Below are positions 32,809 through 40,593 of a stretch of 64,000 nucleotides of DNA, piece by piece; within the stretch, counting starts at the first letter, position 1, and each line of letters opens with the position of its first letter. The notes under the pieces were generated by a model. The model was not told where the DNA came from. It was given only the letters and a program-made list of their open reading frames with translations, and did no database searches. The stretch lies in the NCBI GenBank assembly GCA_021770845.1, contig JAETQF010000005.1:62001-126000 (forward strand), written 5' to 3'. A program made the translations under genes and the position numbers. The stretch comes from Oscillospiraceae bacterium (GTDB lineage Bacteria > Bacillota > Clostridia > Oscillospirales > Oscillospiraceae).

Positions 32809-33633
32809 TTATGGGGCGGGGAAGCTGTCCAAAACCGTTTTGAGTTGGGCTTCGGTGGTCTCCTGGGGAGGAATGGGGTGGAAGGCGGTGACAAAGTAGA
32901 GGATGCCGTCCTGCATGAAGTAGCCGGCGCAGTGCTGGGGGCGGAAGCCGGTGGGGGCGCCGTCTGCATAGACTGTCTCGGGATCGGTGACCCGGATCAG
33001 CTCCGCCGTGGCCCCGCTGGCCATGGGATAGCTGTCCAGCTGCGTGACGTTGCCGCCGGGGAGGGTGCCCATGCTGGAGCTGGCGTTTTCGCCCGGCCAG
33101 AGTTCTGTGCGGATTTCCATTAGGATCTGTGCCTGACGGGAAAGATCTGTGCTGTAGATGTCAACGCCCCACAGCACTTCCGATTCCGTGTGGAACAGCA
33201 ACACCTGGATCCAACTGGTGTCCCAGTCCTCCGGCCAGACGCAGGGAATGTCCTCGCCCAGAAACGCCTGTACCTCGTCCCAGGTGTGAAAGGTCAGGCT
33301 GACAACGGGGCCGTCCCGGTTCTCGCTGGCGGCAAGGAGGGCGGGGCTGAAGGCGCTGAGGGGGTATTTGGTCATGGCGCCGCCGGTGACGGAATAGCCG
33401 GGGGCCTGTTCGTCGGGAAAAATACGGACGGTCAGACGGTCGATGAACTGGGCCACCGCTTCCGGGTTGGCGGCAAAGGCGGTGCCCAAGAGGGCAAAGC
33501 ACAGGCAGGCGGCGATGAGCCCCGCCCGGGCCAGCCTGGGCAGGCGGCGCTTTACGGGCGCGTCGAGATCGGCCTCCTCGATGAGGTCGGCGGGCAGGCC
33601 GGTCATGAGATTCAAAACGTCCTCTTTTTTCAC
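32809..33633 (-). CDS. membrane-anchored anti-sigma-like protein for the ECF factor
   Basis: A 274-residue protein with a short cytoplasmic part (KKEDVLNLMTGLPADLIEEADLDAPVKRRLPRL), one membrane segment (AGLIAACLCFALLGTAFA) and an extracytoplasmic domain of about 200 residues. The C-terminus (YFMQDGILYFVTAFHPIPPQETTEAQLKTVLDSF) resembles DUF4367-type sensor domains. GTG 33633 overlaps the stop of the ECF sigma gene and follows GGAGGG, so the pair is coupled. The cytoplasmic part would bind the sigma factor. The signal sensed is unknown. Confidence 0.75.
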   Translation of the reverse strand: MKKEDVLNLMTGLPADLIEEADLDAPVKRRLPRLARAGLIAACLCFALLGTAFAANPEAVAQFIDRLTVRIFPDEQAPGYSVTGGAMTKYPLSAFSPALLAASENRDGPVVSLTFHTWDEVQAFLGEDIPCVWPEDWDTSWIQVLLFHTESEVLWGVDIYSTDLSRQAQILMEIRTELWPGENASSSMGTLPGGNVTQLDSYPMASGATAELIRVTDPETVYADGAPTGFRPQHCAGYFMQDGILYFVTAFHPIPPQETTEAQLKTVLDSFPAP

Positions 33634-34178
33634 AGGAAACCCTCCTTTAGCAGTTGTGCGCGCAGCCTGTTCCGGGTGCGGAACAGGACGCTTTTGGTTT
33701 TGCTCACGCTCCAGCCCAGGCGGCGGGCGGCGTCCTCCACCCGGTCGCCGTACCAGTAGCGGCGCAGGAAGGCGATACGCACGTCCTTTGGCTGGGCGCG
33801 GAGGAAATGGGCCACGGCGTCCAGCAGGGCGCGGCGGGCGGCCTCCTCCTCCGGGCCGTCCCCCGGGGGCAGGCAGGAGGCCAGCTCCAGGGCCGCCTCG
33901 TCCACCGTGGGCGGGCGGCGGCTGTTCTCCCGGCCCAGGGCCAGGGCCCGGTGGCGGACGATGGCCGCCAGCCAGCCCTTGAAATGCTCCGGCCGGGCGG
34001 GCGGGATGGCCTGCCACACCGCCAGGAAGCTGTCATTGAGGCACTCGTCCACGTCCCGGGGGTCGGACAGGAGGCGGGACGCCACGGCGCGGCAGTAGGG
34101 GCCGTATTGGGAGTTTAGGGCGGGGATCGCGTCCTCCGAGCGGGCGGTGAACAGGGCGATGAGATGGGCGTCCGTCAT
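33630..34178 (-). CDS. ECF-type RNA polymerase sigma factor
   Basis: A 182-residue sigma factor with only regions 2 and 4. Region 2 reads YCRAVASRLLSDPRDVDECLNDSFLAVWQAIPPARPEHFKGWLAAIVRHRAL. Region 4 reads AQPKDVRIAFLRRYWYGDRVEDAARRLGWSVSKTKSVLFRTRNRLRAQL, with a clear helix-turn-helix. ATG 34178 is chosen for the upstream GGAAAGGAAG and the usual N-terminal length. It is the first gene of a two-gene operon with its predicted anti-sigma protein and is likely autoregulated. Confidence 0.9.
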   Translation of the reverse strand: MTDAHLIALFTARSEDAIPALNSQYGPYCRAVASRLLSDPRDVDECLNDSFLAVWQAIPPARPEHFKGWLAAIVRHRALALGRENSRRPPTVDEAALELASCLPPGDGPEEEAARRALLDAVAHFLRAQPKDVRIAFLRRYWYGDRVEDAARRLGWSVSKTKSVLFRTRNRLRAQLLKEGFL

Positions 34179-34349
34179 GGCGTCACTTCCTTTCCGGGGC
34201 GGGAACCGGTTCCTGTCTCTATAGAGTGCCATTTAGGGCGGTTGGTTGCAAGTGCCCGCAAAAAATTTTTTGTCTGCCTGTCCCCGCTCTGCCGGAAGCA
34301 GACGAAAACCGCCTGGATCCCTCAGACGGTTTTTGTGCACAATCCCAGC

Positions 34350-34378
34350 TTGCAACTTTTGCCCGGTTCTGGTATCAT
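34350..34378 (+). promoter_or_regulatory. sigma-A promoter of the uracil permease leader
   Basis: TTGCAA, a 17-base spacer and TATCAT, with transcription starting near 34385. Confidence 0.8.
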
Positions 34379-34405
34379 AGAGCGAACGCAAAGGAGGGGA
34401 ACGAG

Positions 34406-34474
34406 ATGCGCCAGCTTACGCCGCTGTTTTTCAAAGCGCCCGGCTGCGGGCGTGCTGTTCCCTTTTCCACGTAG
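34406..34474 (+). CDS. 22-residue leader peptide upstream of the uracil permease
   Basis: A short ORF MRQLTPLFFKAPGCGRAVPFST begins 24 bases or so after the predicted transcription start and has a strong AAAGGAGGGG ribosome binding site. It ends just 2 bases before the left arm of an intrinsic terminator that precedes the permease gene. That is the layout of transcription attenuators in which translation of a leader is coupled to terminator formation, as in E. coli pyrBI. It was too short for its own line in the ORF track. The regulatory role is inferred. Confidence 0.6.
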   Translation: MRQLTPLFFKAPGCGRAVPFST

Positions 34475-34476
34475 CT

Positions 34477-34515
34477 GAGACAATCGCCGTTTTTTCGGTG
34501 GTTGTCTCTTTTTTT
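34477..34515 (+). terminator. attenuator-type terminator before the uracil permease gene
   Basis: GAGACAATCGCCG, loop TTTTTT, CGGTGGTTGTCTC, then TTTTTTT. It lies between promoter and gene, so permease expression requires readthrough. Confidence 0.85.
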
Positions 34516-34558
34516 GCGCGGAGCCGTACCATGACATTTGAAAGGGAGAGAGTAGAGT

Positions 34559-35917
34559 ATGACAAATCAGGAACCCGTCCGCGACGCCCGCACCCTGGGA
34601 GTGCCCAAAATGCTCATCCTGGGCCTGCAGCATATGTTCGCCATGTTCGGGGCCACCATCCTGGTGCCCATCATCGTCAGCGGCGCCTATGGCCTGCCCC
34701 TGTCCGTCCAGACCACCCTGTTCTTCGCCGGCATCGGCACCCTGTTCTTCCACCTGTGCGCCAAGCTGAAGGTGCCCGCCTTCCTGGGCTCCTCCTTCGC
34801 CTTCCTGGGCGGCTTCGAGGCCGTGTCCAAGCTGGACTCCGGCAGGTTCGCCGGCATGGAGGCGGCGGAAAAGCTCCAGTACGCCTGCGGCGGCATCGTG
34901 GTGGCCGGCCTGCTGTACCTGGTGCTGGCCCTGCTGGTGAAGGTGGTGGGCGTGCGCAAGGTGATGCGCTTCCTGCCCCCGGTGGTGACCGGGCCCATCA
35001 TCATCTGCATCGGCCTGAACCTGGCCCCCTCCGCCGTGGCCAACGCCTCCCAGTGCTGGCCCCTGGCCCTCATCGCCCTGGCCGTCATCGTGGTGTTCAA
35101 CATCTGGGGCAAGGGGATGTTCAAAATCATCCCCATCCTGCTGGGCGTCGTCATCGCTTACATTGCCGCCATCATCATGAACGCCTGCGGCGTAACCAAC
35201 GCGGACGGCTCCGCCATCCTGAACTTTGAGGCGGTGGCCAAGGCCGGCATCGTGGGCCTGCCCCCCTTCCAGATCGCCAAGTTCGACCTGTCCGCCATCC
35301 TGGTGATGGCCCCCATCGCCATCGCCGCCATGATGGAGCACATCGGCGATATGTCCGCCATCTCCGCCACCGTGGGCGAGAACTTCATTGAGGATCCCGG
35401 CCTGCACCGCACCCTCATCGGCGACGGCGTCGCCACCTCCCTGTCCGCCATGTTCGGCGGCCCCGCCAACACCACCTACGGCGAGAACACCGGCGTGCTG
35501 GTGCTGTCCAAGGTCTATGACCCCCGGGTCATCCGGCTGGCCGCCATCTACGCCATCGTGCTGGGCTTCATCCCCAAGATGAGCGAGCTCATCGGCTCCA
35601 TGCCCACCGCCATCGTGGGCGGCATCAGCTTTATGCTCTACGGCATGATCTCCGCCATCGGTGTGCGCAACGTGGTGGAGAACCGGGTGGACTTCACCAA
35701 CTCCCGGAACCTGATTATCGCCGCGGTGATTCTGGTGTGCGGCCTGGGCTTCTCCGGCGGGCTCACCTTCCAGGTGGGCGGCGCGTCCATCACCCTCACC
35801 TCCCTGGCCATCGCCGCCATCGCGGGGATTGTGCTCAATGCCATCCTGCCGGGGAAGGACTACGAGTTCGGCTCCGACGTGACCGACGGGCGGTCGGCGG
35901 ATTTTGGGCGGTATTGA
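34559..35917 (+). CDS. uraA: uracil permease, NCS2/UraA family
   Basis: A 452-residue membrane protein with 12-14 predicted segments that imports uracil with protons. The diagnostic NCS2 motif GGPANTTYGENTGVL is present, as are the MMEHIGDMSAIS segment with the substrate-binding Glu and the N-terminal LGLQHMFAMFGATILVPIIVSG. These match UraA/PyrP instead of the xanthine/urate branch. Expression is controlled by the leader peptide and terminator directly upstream, consistent with pyrimidine-responsive regulation. No PyrR-binding consensus was recognised. A bidirectional terminator follows. Confidence 0.93.
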   Translation: MTNQEPVRDARTLGVPKMLILGLQHMFAMFGATILVPIIVSGAYGLPLSVQTTLFFAGIGTLFFHLCAKLKVPAFLGSSFAFLGGFEAVSKLDSGRFAGMEAAEKLQYACGGIVVAGLLYLVLALLVKVVGVRKVMRFLPPVVTGPIIICIGLNLAPSAVANASQCWPLALIALAVIVVFNIWGKGMFKIIPILLGVVIAYIAAIIMNACGVTNADGSAILNFEAVAKAGIVGLPPFQIAKFDLSAILVMAPIAIAAMMEHIGDMSAISATVGENFIEDPGLHRTLIGDGVATSLSAMFGGPANTTYGENTGVLVLSKVYDPRVIRLAAIYAIVLGFIPKMSELIGSMPTAIVGGISFMLYGMISAIGVRNVVENRVDFTNSRNLIIAAVILVCGLGFSGGLTFQVGGASITLTSLAIAAIAGIVLNAILPGKDYEFGSDVTDGRSADFGRY

Positions 35918-35939
35918 GACGCGCCCTCTCAAATCGATC

Positions 35940-35971
35940 AAAAGGCCCCTGCCATGTGGCAGGGGCCTTTT
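35940..35971. terminator. bidirectional terminator between uraA and the membrane hydrolase
   Basis: AAAAGGCCCCTGCC, loop ATGT, GGCAGGGGCCTTTT. It serves the two convergent genes. Confidence 0.9.
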
Positions 35972-35981
35972 GATCCGCTCC

Positions 35982-38033
35982 TTATTTCTGGAAGTAGACA
36001 GTGGTGTTGGCTACGGTCATCATGGTGATGAGCATGGTGTTCAGAAAAGCGGGAATCCAGATGTTTCCGGTTTTCTTATACAGGAACTTGGTCAGGCAGG
36101 AGGCCAGGGCCAAGGTGGGCACCAGCGCCATGAGCAAAATGCCGGACAGGGCTTCGCCGGGATAGAAGGCGGAACCAGTTATGAACAGCTTGCCGTACTG
36201 GAAGATGAGCCATAACAGGATTCCACCCATGTTGGTCAGCGCGGCCAGCACATATCCCCAGGCACCTTGGAGCTTCTCGCTGCTGGTGTTGTTGACGCAA
36301 GCCATACCAGCTACCAGATAGTAGATGAAGAACAGGGGCATATACTTGAGTGCGGCGGGGATGGCGCTGACCTCAAAGGTCTTAAAAGCGAAGGTCCAGA
36401 TGCGGAAATCTGTCTTGAAAATGGCGTCCACGAGAAATACCAGGACGAAAGCCATGACCGTCACGATGATTGCCACGCAGAAAGAGGCCAAGACGCTCAT
36501 GGGGGTTCCAGCGACGCCGTAGTGGGCCAGGCTGGAGCCCTGTGCCTTCTTATTGCCCAGCAGATACACGCAGACCATCACCACGGCGGCGATGCAGGCG
36601 CAAATCACAGCCCAGGTAACAATGGTGCTGGTGGTAGGAGCTTGGAAGATTTCATTGTTAGGAACGCCCTTAGTTACCATGTAGCGCATCAGGACGCCAG
36701 CTACGATAACCACCACAGAACCGCCGACCCAGGAGGTTTTCTGCTCCTCCTTCGTTACCAGGGTCACAACCAGGCCGACGACGCCGCAGATGATAGCCAG
36801 AATCGCGGCATAACCCAGCCAGTTTTTGGCCTCGGAGTTTCCGGCGGTGTAGATGATGGAGGGGATTACCATCGTCACCAGGAAAAGGGAGATGGCGCCC
36901 ACCCGGCCGCGGGTGGTGGTGGCGGCGGGCATGGGAGCGGGCGCTTCGGTAACAGCGTTTTTGAGGAATGGGGCCTTTATCAGCAGCAGAACCGCAGCCA
37001 CCAGCACCATAAAGAAGCCCACCATGGCCACCAGCTCAAAGAGCTCCTTGAACATCCAGATCTGGTTGTTGGAGGCAATGCTGGTGAGAGAGTCCTGATA
37101 ATCGGCGAAGGCAGTCTCATAGAAGGAGAGCATATGCCCGGTGGTAGTTCTGGAGAAGTGGTTCCACGGATGAATTTCACTGGGCTCATAGATAATGCGC
37201 TGGCCTCCGTCGGAAGTGGAGTACCAGGTATTGGCCTTGGTGTCGGGATTCAAAACGGCATTCCCATCAGCATCATAGCTGATGGTTTCCAGAATAATCT
37301 GGCCCTCCTCGGTGGCTACGTAGTCTTTGTAGTTGACGGTGCCCGTGTCTTCGGGGGCGTTGAAGAAAAATTCATCATAATGGGCGGCGATCTTACCAAT
37401 GGTACGCCCGCCGAACATGGACGCGCCAGTGGCAGCGTCCAGACCCAGATAGGAGGTCCAGGAGTAATCAGCGCCGGCGGAAAGCTGGGCATAAATCATC
37501 CGCACACCAGTTTCCTGATAGGCAAGCTCGTCATAGTATACTGCGGTGGTGGAGGAGAAGCCGCCCATGGAGTGGCCGCTGACAGCGATGATTCCATTGC
37601 CGTCGGCGTCTTTCAGGACATAGTCCTGCTGATACATATACTGGACGGCGTCCCAAATGGCAGTGGGCCAGAAACTGAAGAACGCACCGGTGTGCTCCGC
37701 GTTGCCCTTGGAGTGGCCGTGGTCATACATATCCAGCGCCAGCACCACATAACCCCGACGGGACATCTCAACAGCGGGCGCGTCCTGCATCTCCGCGCTA
37801 TTCAGGTAGCCGTGGGTGGTGACCAGAGTGGGCCGGGGATCACTGCCGCTGGCGCCCTTGGGCAGATACAGCAGGCCGGACAAGGTGCCGGACTCCGTAT
37901 CAAAGTAGACGCGAGATACCTTGACGGAATAGAAAGACGTGTTAAAGGCCTGAGCCAAGATGCTGCCCAACAGCATCACTGCCAACCCGATGGCCAAGAT
38001 GATGATAGACTTGTTCTTTTGCGTTGCTTTCAT
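35982..38033 (-). CDS. alpha/beta-hydrolase fused to a polytopic membrane domain
   Basis: A 683-residue protein. A membrane segment (residues 9-28) leads to an extracytoplasmic alpha/beta-hydrolase domain: TLVTTHGYLNSAEMQD as the oxyanion region, LALDMYDHGHSKG, and nucleophile elbow GHSMGG with Ser155. A candidate catalytic His lies in the HPWNHFSRTTTGH stretch (about 290-300). From about residue 325 to the end there are 8-9 membrane segments. The hydrolase half resembles dienelactone/S9-type esterases; the substrate is unknown and may be a lipid. Codon use is less GC-biased than most of the window, suggesting transfer. It is monocistronic with its own promoter. Confidence 0.8.
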   Translation of the reverse strand: MKATQKNKSIIILAIGLAVMLLGSILAQAFNTSFYSVKVSRVYFDTESGTLSGLLYLPKGASGSDPRPTLVTTHGYLNSAEMQDAPAVEMSRRGYVVLALDMYDHGHSKGNAEHTGAFFSFWPTAIWDAVQYMYQQDYVLKDADGNGIIAVSGHSMGGFSSTTAVYYDELAYQETGVRMIYAQLSAGADYSWTSYLGLDAATGASMFGGRTIGKIAAHYDEFFFNAPEDTGTVNYKDYVATEEGQIILETISYDADGNAVLNPDTKANTWYSTSDGGQRIIYEPSEIHPWNHFSRTTTGHMLSFYETAFADYQDSLTSIASNNQIWMFKELFELVAMVGFFMVLVAAVLLLIKAPFLKNAVTEAPAPMPAATTTRGRVGAISLFLVTMVIPSIIYTAGNSEAKNWLGYAAILAIICGVVGLVVTLVTKEEQKTSWVGGSVVVIVAGVLMRYMVTKGVPNNEIFQAPTTSTIVTWAVICACIAAVVMVCVYLLGNKKAQGSSLAHYGVAGTPMSVLASFCVAIIVTVMAFVLVFLVDAIFKTDFRIWTFAFKTFEVSAIPAALKYMPLFFIYYLVAGMACVNNTSSEKLQGAWGYVLAALTNMGGILLWLIFQYGKLFITGSAFYPGEALSGILLMALVPTLALASCLTKFLYKKTGNIWIPAFLNTMLITMMTVANTTVYFQK

Positions 38034-38103
38034 AAAGCAATTACCTCCTGTTTCTCTTCCGTTTCACAGTTTAAGTCCGCTCCGAAACCGCTCCACACCC
38101 CCT

Positions 38104-38147
38104 GTTAAAACAAAATGGGCGTAACAGCCCTCTAAGCTGCCACGCCC
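38104..38147 (-). terminator. leader stem-loop upstream of the membrane hydrolase
   Basis: On the minus strand GGGCGTGGCAGC, then GCTGTTACGCCC, followed by ATTTTGTTTT. It lies between promoter and start codon, so it may act as an attenuator. Confidence 0.55.
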
Positions 38148-38197
38148 TTCTCCAAACTCATGAGCAGATATCCACTTTTCAGCATTGCTGTACTTTC

Positions 38198-38226
38198 AGC
38201 ATACCAGCCTCACAGTTTTTTGTCAA
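38198..38226 (-). promoter_or_regulatory. sigma-A promoter of the membrane hydrolase
   Basis: Minus-strand TTGACA, a 17-base spacer and TATGCT, giving a leader of about 155 bases. Confidence 0.85.
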
Positions 38227-38316
38227 TCTACTTTTTTGATTTTGTAGAAAACCTCCAAATGTGAAAGGCATTTTTTGTCTGCCCCGCCAAAATGCCAAAA
38301 ACCAGAGTTTCCCGAC

Positions 38317-38345
38317 TTGCATTTTTTCCCGGGTCCTGTTATGAT
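38317..38345 (+). promoter_or_regulatory. sigma-A promoter of the glp operon
   Basis: TTGCAT, a 17-base spacer and TATGAT, with transcription starting near 38352. Confidence 0.8.
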
Positions 38346-38378
38346 AAATGCACGTAAGTTTTGTGCAGAGTCTGAGAC

Positions 38379-38416
38379 GCGCAGAGCAGCCGCCCGGTTG
38401 CTTTGCGCTCTTTTTG
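38379..38416 (+). terminator. leader terminator upstream of glpP (candidate GlpP antitermination target)
   Basis: GCGCAGAGCAGC, loop CGCCCG, GTTGCTTTGCGC, then TCTTTTTG. It lies between promoter and glpP. Confidence 0.75.
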
Positions 38417-38445
38417 TCCGCGGGGATGTGGAAGGGGGGACTCCC

Positions 38446-39012
38446 ATGGATCGAAACAAGCTGCTGGATCTGCTGGCCGAGGGGCCGGTGATTGCCGCCG
38501 TGAAGGACGGGGACGGCCTGACCGCCGCCCTGGAGAGCGACGTGTCCGTGATCTTCCTGCTCAGCGGCGACGTGCTCACCATACCGGATGCCGCCGCCCG
38601 GGTAAAGAAGGCGGGCAAGCGGGCCTTCGTCCACCTGGATCTGGTGGACGGGCTGGCCTCCCGGGAGGTGTCCGTGGACTTCATCGCCCGGCAGACCGCC
38701 GCCGACGGCATCATCTCCACCAAGGCCGCCCTCACCCGCCGGGGCCGGGAGCTGGGGCTGGTGAGCATACAGCGGTTTTTCCTGCTGGACTCCATGGCGC
38801 TGGACAACATCCAGCGCCAGCGGCCCCAGGACGCGGATCTCATTGAGGTGCTCCCCGGCCTGATGCCCAAGATCATCCGCCGGGTGGGGCAGATCACCGG
38901 CAAGCCCGTCATCGCCGGGGGGCTCATCTCCGACAAGGAGGACGTGACCGCCGCCCTCAGCGCGGGGGCGGTGGCGGTGTCCACCACCAACCCGAACGTG
39001 TGGCGGATGTGA
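38446..39012 (+). CDS. glpP: glycerol-3-phosphate-responsive antiterminator GlpP
   Basis: GlpP binds leader mRNA in the presence of glycerol 3-phosphate and prevents termination of glp genes. The 188-residue protein matches the family (DUF/TIM-barrel-like): AAVKDGDGLTAALESDVSVIFLLSGDVLTI, KRAFVHLDLVDGLA, DGIISTKAALTRRGRELGLVSIQRFFLLDSMA, IEVLPGLMPKII and PVIAGGLISDKEDV. It is first in a glp operon with a terminator in its own leader, pointing to autoregulation. ATG 38446 follows GAAGGGGGG; the longer track ORF begins upstream of the promoter. Confidence 0.93.
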   Translation: MDRNKLLDLLAEGPVIAAVKDGDGLTAALESDVSVIFLLSGDVLTIPDAAARVKKAGKRAFVHLDLVDGLASREVSVDFIARQTAADGIISTKAALTRRGRELGLVSIQRFFLLDSMALDNIQRQRPQDADLIEVLPGLMPKIIRRVGQITGKPVIAGGLISDKEDVTAALSAGAVAVSTTNPNVWRM

Positions 39013-39060
39013 CAATTTTTATGGTAAAACCCTGAATTTTCCGATTTGGGAGGTTATTTC

Positions 39061-40593
39061 ATGTACGATGTCCTGATCATCGGCTGCGGCGTCACCGGCG
39101 CGGCCGCCGCCTTCCAGCTGTCCAAGTACCGGCTGAAGGTGGGCATTTTGGAGCGGGAGAACGACGTGGCCCTGGGCACCACCAAGGCCAACTCCGCCAT
39201 CCTCCACGCCGGGTACGACCCGGAGCCGGGGACGCTGATGGCAAAGCTCAACGTCCGGGGGGTGGAGCTGGCCCGGGAGCTGTGCCAGAAGCTGGACGTG
39301 CCCTATCACAACTGCGGATCCCTGGTGCTGGCCTTCTCGGAGGAGGAGCGGCCCGCGGTGGAGGAGCTGTACCGCCGGGGGATCGAGAACGGCGTGCCGG
39401 GGCTGAGGCTGCTCACCGGGGACGAGGCCCGGGCGCTGGAGCCCAACCTGTCCGGGGAGGTGGTGGCCGCCCTCCACGCCCCCTCCGCCGCCATCTGCTC
39501 GCCCTGGGAGTACTGCCTGGCCCTGGCGGAGACGGCGGTGAAAAACGGGGTGGAGCTGCATTTGAGCACCGCGGTCACCGGCCTGGAGCGGACGGCGGAG
39601 GGCTGGACGGTGCGCACCAGCAGCGGGGAGTTCCAGAGCCGCTTCGTGCTCAACGCCGCCGGGGTGGACGCCGCCATTGTCCACGACCTGGCCGCCCCCC
39701 ACGCCTTTGACATCCACCCCAGCCGGGGGCAGTATTACCTGCTGGACAAGAGCGAGGGCGGCCGGGTGAGCCGGGTGATCTTCCAGTGCCCCAGCAAGGT
39801 AGGCAAGGGCGTGCTGGTGGCCCCCACCGTCCACGGCAACCTCATCGTGGGCCCCGACGCGGAGCGGGTGGAGGGGAACGACACCGCCACCACCGGGGAC
39901 GGCCTGTGCTTCGTCCGGGAGACGGCCCGGAAGTCCGTGCCCTCCGTCAACTTCCGGGAGTCCATCCGCAACTTTGCCGGGGTACGGGCGTCCACCGACC
40001 GGGGGGACTTCATTTTGGAGGAGAGCGCCCCCGGCTTCATCGACCTGGCGGGGATCTGCTCGCCGGGGCTGTCCGCCGCCCCCGCCATCGGGGAGTACGC
40101 GGTGGAGCTGCTGCAAAAGGCGGGGCTGGCGCTGGAGCGGAAGGACGACTTTGTGTGCGAGCGCCGCCGCACCCGTTTTAAGGAGCTGCCCCCCCAGGAG
40201 CGGGGGGCGCTGGTGGAGCGGGAGCCCGCCTTCGGCCGGGTGATCTGCCGGTGCGAGACCATCACCGAGGGGGAGATTTTGGAGGCGCTCCACGGCCCCA
40301 TCCCCCCCTGCTCGGTGGACGGGGTGAAGCGCCGGGTGAACGCAGGCATGGGCCGCTGCCAGGGGGGGTTCTGCGGGCCCCGGGTGGTGGACATCCTGGC
40401 CCGGGAGCTGCACAAGTCCCCTGGGGAGATTGTGCAGGATCAGGCGGGCTCCTGGCTGCTGGATCGGGAGACGAAAACCAATGCCGAACCCAATGTAGGG
40501 CGCGACGACCTCGGCGCGCCGCTCAATTCAGCCCACGGCGGGCCGAGTCGTCCCGCCCTACAATCCACAGAAGGAGGTGCCAGCCATGTATGA
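39061..40593 (+). CDS. FAD-dependent glycerol-3-phosphate dehydrogenase-like protein (GlpA/GlpO-like) with BFD-type iron-sulphur domain
   Basis: A 510-residue flavoprotein. It has an N-terminal FAD site (VLIIGCGVTGAAAAFQLSKYRLKVGILE), the DAO domain with GQYYLLD and GVRASTDRGDF, and a C-terminal BFD-like [2Fe-2S] domain (CRCETITEGEIL ... CSVDGVKRRVNAGMGRCQGGFCGPRV). It would oxidise glycerol 3-phosphate to dihydroxyacetone phosphate together with the next two proteins. ATG 39061 follows GGGAGG. The last about 30 residues (NVGRDDLGAPL ... SRPALQ) are encoded by a family C repeat and overlap the next start by 8 bases; they are not expected in relatives. Confidence 0.88.
   Translation: MYDVLIIGCGVTGAAAAFQLSKYRLKVGILERENDVALGTTKANSAILHAGYDPEPGTLMAKLNVRGVELARELCQKLDVPYHNCGSLVLAFSEEERPAVEELYRRGIENGVPGLRLLTGDEARALEPNLSGEVVAALHAPSAAICSPWEYCLALAETAVKNGVELHLSTAVTGLERTAEGWTVRTSSGEFQSRFVLNAAGVDAAIVHDLAAPHAFDIHPSRGQYYLLDKSEGGRVSRVIFQCPSKVGKGVLVAPTVHGNLIVGPDAERVEGNDTATTGDGLCFVRETARKSVPSVNFRESIRNFAGVRASTDRGDFILEESAPGFIDLAGICSPGLSAAPAIGEYAVELLQKAGLALERKDDFVCERRRTRFKELPPQERGALVEREPAFGRVICRCETITEGEILEALHGPIPPCSVDGVKRRVNAGMGRCQGGFCGPRVVDILARELHKSPGEIVQDQAGSWLLDRETKTNAEPNVGRDDLGAPLNSAHGGPSRPALQSTEGGASHV
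40494..40562. repeat. family C inverted-repeat element, copy 2, inside a coding frame
   Basis: Left arm GTAGGGCGCGACGACCTCGG, right arm GGCCGAGTCGTCCCGCCCTA. It has been read into the 3' end of the GlpA-like gene. Confidence 0.85.

Noticed and set aside
34380-34558. PyrR site or purine riboswitch before the uracil permease
   Set aside because: No PyrR consensus or purine-riboswitch core was found; the leader peptide/terminator layout explains the region better.
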